Positions 1 to 13,215 are shown, counted from the first letter of the stretch. The stretch: DNA of 64,000 nucleotides from Hyperoplus lanceolatus (GCA_026929865.2 CM049397.1:28021198-28085197), one strand, 5' to 3'. Notes: generated by a model from the sequence alone, not told the origin. Made by a program: numbers and translations.

Positions 1-122
1 ACTGCTGGCTGCCATTTAGGACGATGCCGAGATAGATTATTTTATGTCTATTTTCTGCTCCGTCTTTCTGGCTTTTCAATGTATTTTTCTTAATTTTTTG
101 GTTTTCCCTGTCACCATTACAT

Positions 123-123
<1 letters not shown>

Positions 124-179
<56 letters not shown>
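124..179. repeat. (CT)n microsatellite
   Basis: An uninterrupted run of CT dinucleotides about 56 bp long. It is an ordinary simple repeat. The open frame through it is only a serine/leucine repeat translation and is not a gene. Confidence 0.97.
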
Positions 180-181
<2 letters not shown>

Positions 182-353
182 TCATCACCCTCTCCGTCTT
201 TTCTAAAAACATTGTTTGGTAGATCCAACAATGCTGCTTTTACTCAATTTACATGTGTTTTACTGATATCAGTTTCAACTCGCGCTTGCCGAATTGTAAA
301 TTTTAGCTCTTCCTCTTCTATAATACAATAGCTTTCAAGCAATTAAAACCTAA

Positions 354-433
354 TGAAGACATCATCATCTCATCATCATCATCTTCAACCGCTTATCCGA
401 AATCGGGTCGCGGGGGCAGCAGCTTGAAGACAT
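354..433 (-). mobile_element. Extremely 5'-truncated Rex3/RTE-like LINE tail with 9-bp TSD
   Basis: The 62 bp at 363-424 match the 3' terminus of the LINE copy at 39550-40005: a CATCAT run followed by TCAACCGCTTATCCGAAATC and a GGGGGCAGCAGCTTGA block. On the minus strand this is the end of the reverse-transcriptase reading frame followed by a GAT/GATG-type tail. The 9-bp duplication TGAAGACAT flanks it at 354-362 and 425-433. This is a classic target-primed insertion in which reverse transcription stopped almost at once. The family name rests on recalled teleost Rex3 3' ends. Confidence 0.85.
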
Positions 434-440
434 GCATGTT

Positions 441-2087
441 TCTATTATCACTTAAGCTTTGTCTGCTTGCAAGCACATGAATTCAGTGGTAGTGTTTTAC
501 AAAACTGGTATTTACTATTGACACTGAAAGGTCATTCAAGTCTTTTCCAACAGCAGTTGACCAAACGATGTAACCAGAAGGTCGGTTCTGAGTTCTGGAG
601 CTCTTCTGAAGTGTTTCATCTTATCCCACACAAACAAAAGAATACAATGTTGTTTGGGGGAAAGAAATGATTTAACCTAATACAACATAGTGTAAACTCA
701 TCCAGTATGGCACTGTGCTAGCCATTCAAAAGTGTGCATGCACACACAGGCAGATTAGTTTATGACATTAACAATGTATCTCTATCTACTCTTTAACTTG
801 CTGTATAAAATTGTAGCTCCGAAATCTTTCCAGAATGTGTAAATCCCGCCTCATAATAATATAAAACAGTTTTTGGGTGTTTGATAAATGTTAAGAAATG
901 CATAGATCTCATACTCAGTCCGACCTTCTTAGATCTCATCATCGGTACCTGATACAACAAGACCCCACTGTGTCCTCTGCTATCATTTAAAAAAGGGCAT
1001 TTTTTTCTTATTCCTAATGCCTGGTAACAGACTGAACTTTGATCAAACAATGCTTCACATTTTGTAATTGCTCTCTAGGATGGCACCTGTGAGCCATCCT
1101 GTTTTCTGACCTCACACCCCAATCAGCAGAACAACCCCGTTTGGCTGCATCTCCCAATTTGTTAGTTTCAAATCTGTGTTGCAAGATTAAAACTGCGGCT
1201 CAGATCTGACACTACTTTGGGCCAAAACAACTGACACACTGTCATTTAGAATAGTGTCAATTGTGTACATTTATTACAAACTTCACACTTTCAGTTTTAA
1301 CTTACAACTATTGAAACAAATATTTTTGTCACACATCATAATACATTCTCATATTTTTTCATATTCCAAGCCTGTCCCTTGGATTTTGTCTATTTACTCT
1401 CCAAGAGACACAGAAAATATGTTATATATAAAGTGTTATCTAGGCGGGTAAGGGTTATTAATATCGGTTGCAGCCTTCTTCTGCTTAGTTAGTTGGATTT
1501 TAAACAGAACAAAGGAAAACATTTAAGGTGAAGTCATCCACAAGCTTCATTCTGTTTCCTCTTACATCCATGGAAATGTAATTCTCTCTAATTCAGGTGT
1601 GACATGAAAAACTGCATTATACAGTAAGCTTATATTACGATATGCTAAAGGATAAGTTTTGTGTTTAACATATTGTTAAATATTTTTATGGCACTTTGAG
1701 GATAACAAGGGGCCCTTTTTGCTATGGAGTTCGAGGTGAAATCTTCCCTATTTGAGTCCCTATATGGACACTGTATTTTTCAATCCTTATTACTGAAAGT
1801 TGTTGTCAAGCATGTGTGTTGGTGCTGCATTATTTTTTTTTGTCTCCTATGGTGGTGAAATGGTGAAACTGTGAAGGGTGGCTGCCTGCACTGAAAATCT
1901 CTACCTCAGGCATTTGCATGTGCAGACATTTTAAAAGAATAGCAGGTCAAAGTACCACATTCTGTCAGGGTACCTCATCTTTGAACAGGAGCCAGCATAT
2001 CTCAGGTGTAATGGAAACTCCTGGTAGACATGTTATGAACAGATATGATTTATTTTGTTCCTTAGGATGAAATCTGCAAAAGCTTTC

Positions 2088-2091
<4 letters not shown>
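441..2091. other. Stretch without recognised gene
   Basis: AT-rich unique-looking sequence. Short open frames on both strands lack any recognisable domain or codon signature. I see no repeat boundaries or RNA gene here. Confidence 0.6.

Positions 2092-2175
<84 letters not shown>
2092..2175. repeat. (GT)n microsatellite
   Basis: About 84 bp of pure GT followed by a short GCGCGC cap. The threonine/histidine-repeat open frame on the minus strand is a translation of this tract. Confidence 0.97.
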
Positions 2176-2180
<5 letters not shown>

Positions 2181-2389
2181 CAGAATGTATAATACATCTG
2201 TATAAATATGTATATTTATATATATGCTAATACAAAATGTAAAAGTACGTATACTTGTATGTGTGTGTATCCATGCATCTATGTGTGTGTATGTGAGTGT
2301 GAAAAGGTATTGTGCACTGATTTCCCCTTGTCTAAACATGGTGACTATTTACTTTAGGAGATTGGAAACTCCTGTCAGTCCTGGTAATC

Positions 2390-2447
2390 GTGTGTGTGTG
2401 TGTGTCTGTCGGTCTGTCTGTCTGTGTGTGTGTGTGTGTCTGTGTCA
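2390..2447. repeat. Interrupted GT/CTGT simple repeat
   Basis: GT runs broken by a CTGT-type block (CTGTCGGTCTGTCTGTCTG). It lies 215 bp from the longer GT tract and is low complexity only. Confidence 0.9.
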
Positions 2448-4269
2448 GGGAGTTGTTGAACACCAAAGTGAGATAAAATTAACAAATGAAACAAGCTATT
2501 CCCTTAAAATGTATTAGCCGAGAAATTGCTGTCAAAATGACTGACTGTAATCCACGGATGAAATTAATTAAAATTGAAATTAGGAGACACCTAAGCCTGG
2601 TGTTTGGTTAATAGTAATGTGTTCACAGACAGTTGGCCAGTGTTTTTCTTTTTAAATGATGACTGGTTGAATTGTTTTCATGGTCTTAAAAAAAAAGTCC
2701 CCAAGTGGATTTACAGTGTTTGTAATTAAATGCTTCAAGTGTTCCATTCCAGGCTGGCACAATCCATGAAAACAATGAGGATGTCTATAGTTTAGACTAT
2801 GTATACTGTTTCATGTGGTGGCTCAGCGTTTCCATGATTGTTCAAAATACCTGGAGGGTCTTATCAAGAATTCGTAGAGTCGTTCAAATATGTGACATTT
2901 TGCTGATAGATATCTACCCACAGCAGCTGACTATGAGACCGGAATGATTTATCTTTCTCTCAAACAGTCCAATGAATGTGTTAGATCTGATGCAGTGTGA
3001 TAATAATATGTAGATGTGTACATGATGAAAAAACAATAACACAATCATTAGGATATTTCTCAACTGAAAAACACAGTGCGCTGAGATGATGTGTCAGCAC
3101 AACTGCACACACCTCCTGGTGCTGTCTGACCTATTTATTTGAGCCAAAACTGTTGAGTGTTGAGCTGTAAAACCAGAAGATTATATAGACTCTCAGGGGA
3201 AACATTGGGTCTCCCCCCAGAGTGATAAGTATGTGTGGGGATTGTCAATACAAGCAACCTTTTAAACATTACTAACAAAGTCTGTCTCATCTTAAAATGC
3301 AGCTTTAGGCATCACTTCCTATATCAAATCATATCCCAGTAAATGTTATTGACTTGAAGGTCCTTCAGTATATTTCTACCTCTACCTCTGAGACACAAAA
3401 CTCTGATGACCATAGTCTTAAAAGTCAAATCTCTGGAAACTGTTTTTTTTTTTCACAAGAGGAGAGGGGTCGAGCGTTTATTTCACTTTATTTCACTCTC
3501 ACTCGTCTTAACTCTGGGGATCCATGATAGTCTGGATGTCGAGACCTCCAAATTGACTTTTAGGACAAAAGAGTGAAGGAGGGAGATGAAGAGAGAGCAC
3601 TGAGGGGCTTCCTGTGGGTGGTGAATGGAGGAAATGTGTGTAGACCTTAAAAAATCTTTTTTTTTTTAAGGAGAGGAAATGAGATACAAAGAATGAAAAA
3701 GTGAAGGAGAAATATGGTTTAAGTATTTCCTTGTGCATAAGTGCTATCTTTTAGATGGGTGTTTGAAGATTGTGAATGCATTCCCTATGGCAATATATGC
3801 TTTCACCTGTGGATGTGCATTCCCAACCAGCTACCATTCATCAAGGTAGACAGACAGGGAGAGAGCAGGTGTGGCGGCAGGGCAGATAGACAGGGCAATG
3901 GGGTAGAGAAAGGCTCTATTTGGATGGAAACAGTTTTGAAGGCAGTGTATAAGTATTTGTTCACACGTGACACCTGTAATATTATTGGATCATATACATG
4001 ACATATAGGAGATTTTTGTAATTGCTTTGACAAATTTCAGATATGGCATCATGCAGCCCATGAATTCAATGAATAAGAATGACATGCTTAAACAATAATA
4101 ACAGCATGGCTTCAGAAGGGGTGCAAAAATTCACATAACTGAACAACTCAAAGTGGATGTGTATGATTGTGGACTTGGTCAGCTGAGGGGTAAACATGGT
4201 TTAGAGTCAACAGCTGTTGGCTCTGTAAGGTTCACTTAGACCAGACGATGCTTTAGGCCAACCGCCAAA
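2448..4269. other. Stretch without recognised gene
   Basis: AT-rich sequence with scattered ATTA-type words near 2550-2600 and a T-rich patch near 3440-3470 and 3655. No gene, RNA or element boundary recognised. Confidence 0.55.
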
Positions 4270-4575
4270 GTTGGCACGCAACTATGCTTACAATGATGAT
4301 ATCCGCGTCATAATTTTTAGCTGATGTATACCATGTTCAAAATAGCGATCTCAGTTTAGCCTTTTAGCATGCTAACATCTGCTAATTTGCAGTAAAATCA
4401 CAAAGAACAGCCAGGTCGGATGGGAATATTTTTAGTTTTTGGGGCTATTTTGATCTGATGGAAAGAGAAGCAATCGCCTGCAATGTATCCGTAACGGGTC
4501 ATGAATGTGTGTACCAAACGCCACTGCAATCTATAAATCTCTCTGGACCAAACAGGTGGACAGATGAAATACTCT
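4270..4575 (+). repeat. Diverged copy of an abundant teleost interspersed repeat
   Basis: The stretch contains, in order, TTTAGCATGCTAACATCTGC, a CAGTAAAATCACAAAGAACAG-like block, a GATGGGAATATT block and, further on, CATGAATGTGTGTACCAAA. I recall this order from a very common, mostly unclassified interspersed repeat of percomorph fishes. The copy is old: many substitutions and no clear ends. The assignment is from memory, not a database match. Confidence 0.6.
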
Positions 4576-5494
4576 GCATATGGTACTAGATATATCTGCA
4601 TTGTATTTGCATCAATTGACATTGAAATACTTTTTTACATTTCTTCCTCTTTAAACGTGTACTTGTCAAGGGTAGTAATGGAAAACGGAGAAATAAAAAG
4701 AACAGAGAAGATGGACCAAACTGTTACATGAGCACACGCTGATTGTTATCAGGCCATTTTGTAGCTACCGGGTTTTTCTTATTTAAAGGGACTCTTTAAA
4801 GGGTGGTGGATTGATGGTCAGCAAATATTATCTCGTGGAGGGAAGGGTGTAGAGATTAAATCTCATTCAATTTAATTGAGCGGCGAGCACAATTGTATCA
4901 AATATGCTTCTGATTTATTACCAAACAACGGCAGCTTCCTGTCTAAGTCCTTTAATGTGTGGAGATTACATACTCACAGAAGTGTCTATCTCGCTGCTCT
5001 CCATTGCGGCACTATCTGACAAAGAGGGCTAGGTGTTCATCTGGTGGTGACGTAGGGACGAGGGAGGGGACTGCTGACTGCAGTTACTGACAGGAAGTTA
5101 GCTAAAAGGACCATATCACCTACGTCTCCTTTAAAGTGTAACTCCACACTTGTTTTTGAAATGAGGGAAAGCAAAGCCTCACTTTCCTTAATGGGTTTAA
5201 CAGTACATACTTCTTCAACCTGCTGATCACAACCGATTGGATGTGGTTTGTTGCACACCTGACCTCACCCTGCTCTGATCCAGAGTATAGTACCGTTGTG
5301 CCATGCCACATCACTTTTACCACTCTTTGGCAGTGCTAGCTAGATCATTAGACAGGGTGCAGTTCCCCATGCAGAGAAAGCACATATCAAGATTGACATG
5401 ATTGGCTGCCTCCTTGAATGGACCCTCGTGCATAATTCTGACTACATTCCATTTTGGATATGGTAAAGTCCTGTGCCCAGAGTTGGGGATGCTC
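4576..5494. other. Stretch without recognised gene
   Basis: Unique-looking AT-rich DNA. Short minus-strand open frames (5037-5323) overlap each other in different frames and have no recognised domain. Confidence 0.5.
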
Positions 5495-6531
5495 TTAGGG
5501 TGTATTCACACATGGAAAGTCCGATAGTTCACTTGCTTTGGTCCAGACCAAATAGAATTTATATATTTATTTTTTTTTGGTATGGTCCACTTTCATATTG
5601 CCCCTTTTGCAAGTGAACCAGCATTACGAAGCAAAACCACACGTGATCTGAGATCATTCATTCATTGGACAGACATTCTGGGGTGGAGAGAAGCAGGAAA
5701 AAAGAAGTAAAAACTGCGAAATATATCATTTATACAATATGGGGTTAAAAAATAAATAAAAAAGACCTACATCTAGCCTATAAATAAAGAAGAAAAACAT
5801 CAAATTATTGTTGTTTCATATGGTTATAATAAGTGGCCCCATGTCAATGCCACGTTATGTGGCTTTTAGCCTACGATGTGAAACATAATGTTTACTGTAG
5901 TTTTGTTGCTGGACGCGCGGCTCGCGAGAAGAATAGGCTCAAGCTGAAACACAGCTGATTTAGCTGTGTATCAGCTTGGTGTCAGTTCGGCACAGCTCAG
6001 CTCCAAACTGACACAGGGACAGTATTGACGGTCCCGTTGGGAAGACAAATAAAAACACACACTTCATGCAAAGCGCAGCGTGAACCTGTTGGCACTGTGC
6101 GGAAGACGCTCCCCTCTCCATCTGATCGCTGAACATATCAGCATGTGTACGTGTCATTATCAAATGTAATATTTTCGCTCGGGGCTCCCGGTCAAACCAC
6201 AACTAATCTTCCTAACAATGGCGACAACAACACTTTCCCATAATGTGAAGCTGGCGATTTATTAAAAAAGAAAAGAAAGAAAAGGCGCAGTGCTTCCTGC
6301 AATTGGGTCGGATCAAGTCCGGCCAAATTCACACCACAAACGAACTGCAGCAGAGTGCGTTTTGAAGCGCATCGAGACCACCTCTTCAGCTGGGTCTTAG
6401 AGCGCTTGTTTGGTCCGGCCCCGAGTGCGATTGCTGTATTCACACCTGCCTGAATGATGCGCACCGAAGGCGGAAGTGCACCTGAGTTTGTTTCAATCGA
6501 ACTAAACACGGCATGTGTGAATACACCCTTA
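5495..6531. mobile_element. PIF/Harbinger-like TIR element with TTA duplications
   Basis: The inverted termini GGGTGTATTCACACATG (5498-5514) and CATGTGTGAATACACCC (6512-6528) enclose 1,031 bp. TTA directly abuts both ends (5495-5497 and 6529-6531). A 3-bp TTA/TAA target duplication is typical of PIF/Harbinger. Both subterminal regions carry TTTGGTCC-type motifs (TTTGGTCCAGACC on the left, TTTGGTCCGGCCCC on the right). No transposase domain is recognisable inside, so it is a non-autonomous copy. A 123-residue minus-strand open frame over its right half appears incidental. Confidence 0.8.
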
Positions 6532-7130
6532 GTCTGTGTATACACCACCACTGCGTAGTGCATGTGGCATGCTTACTGTATATTTATGTTGGCTTTTACT
6601 GTCCCAGTTTGTTGGGAAAATGGCCAATCTAAAAATGGTTTTGATCTCATTAATATTGTATCCCCTCTTTCCCAATGCTTTCTTTCTTTTTCTACTCATT
6701 TTGTCCGTCTCTCTATCTCCCTCTCTCCATCTGTTGCTCTCTCTCTCCCTCCTCCCCCTCCATCTGTCTTGGTGGAGGTTTCACTAACAGGGTACTTGAC
6801 AGGAGAAGAAGAGTGCAGGGAGAGTGGCCTTTTTCTAGCAAGTCAGCTAGTCATCCAAGGCTAATTAAATGTTGTTTCTGTGTGTCCCTCTCTCTATCCG
6901 GTCTCTCTTGCTCTCTTCCTTAAAGTGGGTGCTTTTCCTAAACAGAATTAGCACTGCTTCCTCCTTCTCTCTCTCTTTAAAACTCTCCCTCTTTCTCTCA
7001 ATCCCCTTGGTGCATGCTAGTCATCGCCTTGGGCTCCTTACACTCAAATTAACCTTTCACTTGAGAAATCACACACAGGAGCGGTAGCCAGGCAGGTGTG
7101 TGGGTGTGTGTGGGAAATTCAGAAAGAGAG

Positions 7131-7133
<3 letters not shown>
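6532..7133. other. Pyrimidine-rich stretch, no gene
   Basis: CT-rich sequence, densest at about 6700-6770 and 6880-6995, with several overlapping serine/leucine-rich open frames that are composition artefacts. It leads directly into the GT tract. Confidence 0.65.
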
Positions 7134-7223
<90 letters not shown>

Positions 7224-7280
7224 GCGTGTGTGTGTGTGCATTCCTGCATGTGTGTGTGTGTGTGTGTATGTGTGTTCATT
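7134..7280. repeat. (GT)n microsatellite
   Basis: Pure GT to about 7218, then interrupted GTGC/GTAT segments to about 7280. All overlapping cysteine/valine or threonine/histidine open frames are artefacts. Confidence 0.97.
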
Positions 7281-10063
7281 CCTGCTTGTGTGTGAGAGTG
7301 TGTGTTTCTACAGGGTCAACTTAAACTCCTGTCCATGTAATTGTGAATTAGAGTCTTAAATGAGCTCTATTTCCCCGAGCTGATCAAGAGAGAGGCAGGG
7401 AGGTGGAAAAGGTAAATGAAACAGAAAAAGCAGCAGGAAAAAAGAGGAGATTTTTAATAGAGATGTAAACAGGGGAGATCTCAAGGACAGAATAAGAAGA
7501 GGCACAACTGGCCAGAGATGGGATTTAGGCTAGAAAAGAAAGGGGAAAGAGGAAAGAGAGGAAGAAGACACATAAATAAGTATGTTTACTTGAAATCAAA
7601 TGCTATATGCAGTGTGGTCCCATCTAAAGGCAACAGTGTTCTGTATATACGTAATGGCCACAATCAAAGTCAGGGCCTCTCTCTTTGTGAATCTTTCAAA
7701 TTGAGACAACGGTGCACACTTCAGTTGATTTCCCTTAAAGTCTTCCCTGATGTTGCATTTCATTGATTTGAAACACCAACATGAGGGAAGTAGTTGTAGT
7801 TGTGTGACATATGAAAAAGGCAAACTAGATGAAAAAGTTGTAACCCTACTACTTTCTTTTGACCCCCTAGTCCGAGATATGTATGTTGGGTGGGAGGCGA
7901 TTGGGTTTAGGTCTTGATCGTTGTTGACAACCCAAAAAGCACTTTGTTTGAAGGATATTGGATTGCAAGTTTTTTTTTCAACAATAGTGCTATTTGGCAT
8001 GAACAAGTATCCTAACATGGTAGCTCTATTATAGCTAAAGCTTTTTAGTCTCCTGGCTACGTTATGTCCTCACTCATGCTGGTCGGTGGAAGACCTGCAT
8101 TAGTGTGAGTTGGTTCTCAGTGGGGGAATAATCTGAACATTACATGCTCCTAACGTAGCTCCTCTAGGAGAAACCAAACTGGCTTGTTTGAACCATGTGT
8201 TACAGCACTCTGCTGTTTACCACCTCCCTAGGCAACAGTGGAGTCAGCAGTCACCAGCACTGCAAGGAATATGTAAGAAACATTCCAAATTGGGACGAAA
8301 TTGGGGAAAAGTAAACTTTAGATAAATCAAACAGAATAACTTGTAGACCTCAGACTGGGGGCGAGGAAAGTAATACATCGCTAAAGCTGGCAGAGAATTC
8401 CTTTCCATCTATTAGAATGTAAACCTGTGCTCCGTCCTTCATTATGTACCTCCATTGCTGCCAGTCTCCTCTGCACTAATGGCTTAATGGTTCAATAGCA
8501 AGAATTAGCTCCTCTGTCTTCAATGACGGTATGATAATGGATGTAAAAAAATATTTTGAAAATATTGTTATGAATGAGTAGGTTTCTTTAAACAACTGCA
8601 TTTTCTTTTTTATATTAGTACTGTTTTGTTGCCTGCACATGTAGACCACTTCCAGCAAGGCTTTCTGTCCAGACAACAGTATATTTGAATCAAATTCAAC
8701 TAGTGAACAGAGTAGTCAAAATACATTCCTGCCACTTTTACTTCCAAAACCCATAGTCCCTTCTTCTCCCACCTTAGTTAACAAATCAAACAGCAACCCA
8801 CTGAGGAGCCCCAGACATTTGATTAAGTCCATTTTCAACATGAAGTGACCCGGTGGGAGCAGTGGTAGGGAGGGCCAAGCCACTGAAGCTTCCCCGCCCG
8901 TATCAATGTAACACACTACTGACAGGCTGTGTCCAACAGGCTTGAACACCACTCTGTCCGCCGGTTGGACATGGCAGTCGAAGAGTGGGCGACTTAAATT
9001 ACTCAGTCCAATTTCCAAAGTGTGAGATATGAGAAGAGGGAAAGGCTTATATCCCTGCTGCTTATTGTTGAGATAAAATATGACTTATATGATTTTTTTT
9101 TGTTTTTTTGTAATTTATGGGTGAAATAAAATAACCACCCAATGTTTTCAAATACTCAATCTCAAACTTCATAAGAACTATAAATGTGTACAGTATGTCT
9201 TATTCTCCCTATAATTGCCTCTCTATATATGTAGGATGTAAGATCTATCACTCTCTTTTTTATCTCTAATTGAGTAGCATTCTTTCTCTCTATGTCCTTC
9301 CGATGAGAATTGTAATGTACGTGTGTTAGAGAGAGAGAGGGAGCGTCATGTTGGGCGCACAGATGGGAGAGCAGAGGATGATTAGAGTGGTATTACATTG
9401 TCTCTGGGTTGGCACACACACACTGCTTTAATTACCAAGTGCAGCAAACACACACAGACATTTCTAGATACACATATTTACACAAACCGACCCGGATGCA
9501 CAGATTCAGAAATCCCTGCAAACACTGCACACAGACACCAGCATCAGCATATACACACACATCAGCCTGTGCCATGAAGGCTGCCTTGAAAGTGACTTTT
9601 AAGTTGATTTACAATTTTTTTACGCCAAACACTTCTTGCTTCCAGAAAGTAAATTTGACGTGTGGTTTGACCCCCAGCTCCACCTGTCTTGTGTTGAGCA
9701 AGATACTGAACCATATGGTCAGGATATAAACATAGGGTCATAAAATGTGGTTTATAAAACAATAAACCAAATACTTGTGAAAAATTAAACTCCTTAAATT
9801 ATGAGATAGAGTACTTTTTTTAGTCAGTCTAAAATCCATCTGCAGACCTTTGGGCCAAAAAGAGGAGGAAACAAGATGTTGAGGGAGAGAAAAAAGAGAG
9901 GAGTAGACTGGGTGTAGGGGGTGGGGGTAAAGGGCTCAATCTTTCCCTCAGATGAAAAGCAAACGGCAATCGGCGCAGCACAAACATGTGTGTCATCCCA
10001 TGGAATTGGTCGTCAGTTGGTGGCTCACCAGGGTCCTTCTTTTCCCCTTTTTCTGTGCAAATG
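7281..10063. other. Long stretch without recognised gene
   Basis: Mostly AT-rich unique sequence. A 100-residue minus-strand frame (8716-9018) lies in a locally GC-richer patch but matches no family I know. A weakly CA-rich patch sits near 9410-9560. Confidence 0.5.
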
Positions 10064-10690
10064 TGAGAGAGATGGAGCGAGAGAGAGAGTGAGTGAGGGA
10101 GAGAGAGAGAGACGGACATTTATATTTCATTGGACTAGACGCTGCGATGCCAGTTAAACTGATGTCGGATCTCTCCAGAGGAGCGTGTGTAGAGACGGTA
10201 AAAGAGCAAAAAAAAAAGAAAGGAGGGAATAAGAGGGGGCGGTGGATGCAAAGAAATAAAGAAAATAGTCAGCGAGTGAGTGAAAAAGCAAGAGAGCGGG
10301 CAGAGGGAGGGGGGTTAGCGTGAGAGGTTAATCTAGAACAAATATCCATAGTGACAGAACAAGAGGGGCCGGATGCAGTGAGTTGTTACTGGGAGTGGAT
10401 GAGAGGGGATTTACACAGCGACTGGAGAGAGGGGGGAGCGACATTGGAAAACAGAGAGAGAGAGAGACAGACAGAGATAGACAGACTGCAACTGAGACAC
10501 AAACAGAGTTAGAGTTAAAAACACAGAGAAGTGGGGATGGAGTGAAGAGGGAGGGAGAAGGGATGTTGAGATGATGGTAGAAGCGAATGAGGATGATATC
10601 AAATACAGGTACAAACGCACAGAGAAACAAGGTGAAAGAAAAATGATGGAGGGATGCAGGGAGAGGAGAGAAGGGGTATAACCTACATGA
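10064..10690. repeat. Purine-rich (GA-type) low-complexity region
   Basis: An extended GA/GGGA-rich tract with short (GA)n cores near 10078-10114 and 10456-10476. The arginine/glutamate-rich or serine/leucine-rich open frames on both strands come from this composition. It resembles polypurine-polypyrimidine DNA able to form triplex structures; that is inference. Confidence 0.8.
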
Positions 10691-13214
10691 AGTCCATCAC
10701 ACACTAAGAAGTAAAGCCGAGCGCGGAGCAGATGAAGACGGACTGAGATGGTGAAGTTTCTTGATCCTCTGGTGCCACTCGGAGGTATTAAAGGCTGAGC
10801 TGAAAGTCGATAAGAAAGCCGCGGTCAAGGGAGTAAGGGTTTTTACAGGAGAGGGGTTGGAGACCACAAACCAATGCATTCTCCTTCTACTCCTCATGAA
10901 GAGTGCATAGGTTGTCCTCTTTACTACTAGGCCCAGCATCCATAAAAGTAATTAAGAGTTATGTTTATAAATAATGACGAAATTCCACTTTTTTTTTTTT
11001 TTTTTTTTGGTCTAAACCAACTCCCGAGTAAATGAACTAGTGGTTCTTAAGCTACTAGAAGTCCATTTTTCCCTGCCAAACAGTTGTCTGTAACAGCTGG
11101 AAATCAGGTTGATGAAAGTGGTGACTGAACTAAAACAACAAGCTGCAATGTGCTGAAACACTCTTGCTGAGGTCAGGTGATGATTCTCTGTGGGTTTGTC
11201 ATTACTTTCTACCCCTAAGCAGGGACTACTAGTTAATATGGAAATACTGATAAGTGCCTGACCCCCTTTTTGAACATAATTTTAATGAGAAGCCAGTTTT
11301 CTCTTCAGCACACACACACACAGTACATACAGATAGCGGATTGTGAGGAGATATTCACCGATCTTGACAAAGTGATTTTGACAACAAGCGTTCTCCTGAA
11401 TTGCTGACTCCACCTTTAAGACACTGCCCTCTAAATCTATCGCTCTTCGTCTCTGTACGTGTCTGTCTGTCTGTGTCCCCTTTTACCCTTTCAAATTGTA
11501 GTTGGGTAGTTAGGAATGATTGTGTCCCTGCTGTTTGGTTCTTTGAGAAACCTTAATTGTAATTTTAAAAATGTACAACACGTTATGAATGAGATTCTCC
11601 TTAGGGTGCACAGAAATAAAAATATATATCCACAAAAAACATCCAACTAACATTCATACCAATAGATTATCAGCTCAACTAGTGCCAGTGTACATACTGT
11701 ATACATATTTAAAACATAGTGCCTGTTAACCCCTCAACTAGTCCCACACCTGTTTCCACTTCAGCTGGTTCTTAGTCTATATCTCCCCTGACTAGCCCCC
11801 TGCATGGTTGGACCTCCACTGGTTAGAACCCTCCCTGCTTCACTGCTGGCTGGCCATCTGGCTCTATCCTCAGTCCCTGCAGTGCTGTTTCCTGCAGATC
11901 AACCCACCCCCCACATTTATTCAATCCCACTGTGTCTACCTGTTGCTCAGTCTGCCAAGCCTCCACCAAACCAGTCCCACAGAAACATAGAGTATCAGGC
12001 AAGCAGCATCTGTTGCTTCTTGGCCCCGAGCTAAAAGCATCATCATCAAGGTAACATTACTTGGGCCACGTTGGATGTTTCCTGGTCAAATCGCTCTCTA
12101 CCCAACACAATAGAGTTTACTACAGTGTGCTGCAATGCTAACATTTTTCTCCCATCATCCATTGCTGCATAGTTGAGGAAAATTTGGCCTGATATAGGAG
12201 TTTCCCACAGGCCTGAAGCCAGTGCATGCATTTTTAGCCACATCTTTGTTCTAATTGACAAATGTCTTTCATTTCAATTGTTTTTGTTTCTACAGTAGAT
12301 AGAACTCTTTCAGATCCACACGTGTGCAATGAGTTGTGTAAGATTTAATACCTCTTGCACATTGTTTTTTTTAGTGCCCACTGTTCCACTTTTCTACATC
12401 TTGATTTGGGTTTGAGGTGATGGATTGTCCACTCTGAAAACACTGAAAACAGCTGTTGCTGAAGCACTGCTTTTTCAGCTTTGGATTGACTGTGTAATTG
12501 TCTTGTGATTGTCAATAGTTATAGATAATGTGAGATCATGTTGTGTGTGCAGGTATCGATAGTTAATGAAATCAACATTAACCCTGTTCTGTGTTTTAGA
12601 ATAGCAGAAAAATTACTCCTACTTGATTTTCACTGATAGTCAACGAACAATTATGTGAGGGTCGAAAAATCCAATGGCCGTTACAGACCAGAGTGCAGAG
12701 CAGTCACAGAAAATGCTGTTTGTAATCTGTCAGGGCTCTTTGTCCCTTTCTCTGGCCGCTACTACAGAATCAATGTCAGTGCCACTTTCTTAACTACATA
12801 AGCAAAACACAGCTGAATGCAAAAACACTGCACCTGCGGTTGTTGAGAATTATTGACAGAGTGCGAGTTTTTGAAGGTTGGTTTTAATTTTACTTTAACC
12901 ACCAAACTAAATATCCTCCATGAAGTATTTTCTCATTCATTTTTCTGCAGAATTATTTTTAAACAGACGCCCAGATTGACGGAAAGATGAGCAGATGTGC
13001 ATATAGCTGGACGGAGACACCGATGCGGACTGATAGGGATGATGAGAGAAGAGGAAGACAGATGGAAAGATGCAGATAGATTGAGACAGTAAGTCAGGGA
13101 GGATATTGGAGCATTTGGCCTTGAGTCTGAATCAACACAGCAAGCTGACAGCTATATCTGTAGGCTTTATTAACATGGAGAGGCACAGATCCCTGTGTGC
13201 ACAAAGCACACACT

Positions 13215-13215
<1 letters not shown>
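10691..13215. other. Long stretch without recognised gene
   Basis: Contains a T homopolymer of about 21 bp at 10988-11008. The block at 11080-11215 shares words (CAGGTGAT, ATTCTCTGTGG) with 39070-39100 and may be an old interspersed repeat. Overlapping short frames at 11804-12034 and 12046-12261 lack a known domain. Confidence 0.5.

Noticed and set aside
8716-9018. 100-residue minus-strand frame in a GC-richer patch
   Set aside because: No recognisable domain, no splice-site context I could defend and no similarity to a known family; kept as unassigned sequence.
10093-10704. Arginine/glutamate-rich and serine-rich frames
   Set aside because: Composition artefacts of a purine-rich tract, open on both strands.
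11804-12261. Host exon on either strand
   Set aside because: Overlapping frames of 60-76 residues in several phases, none with a recognised domain or clear splice sites.
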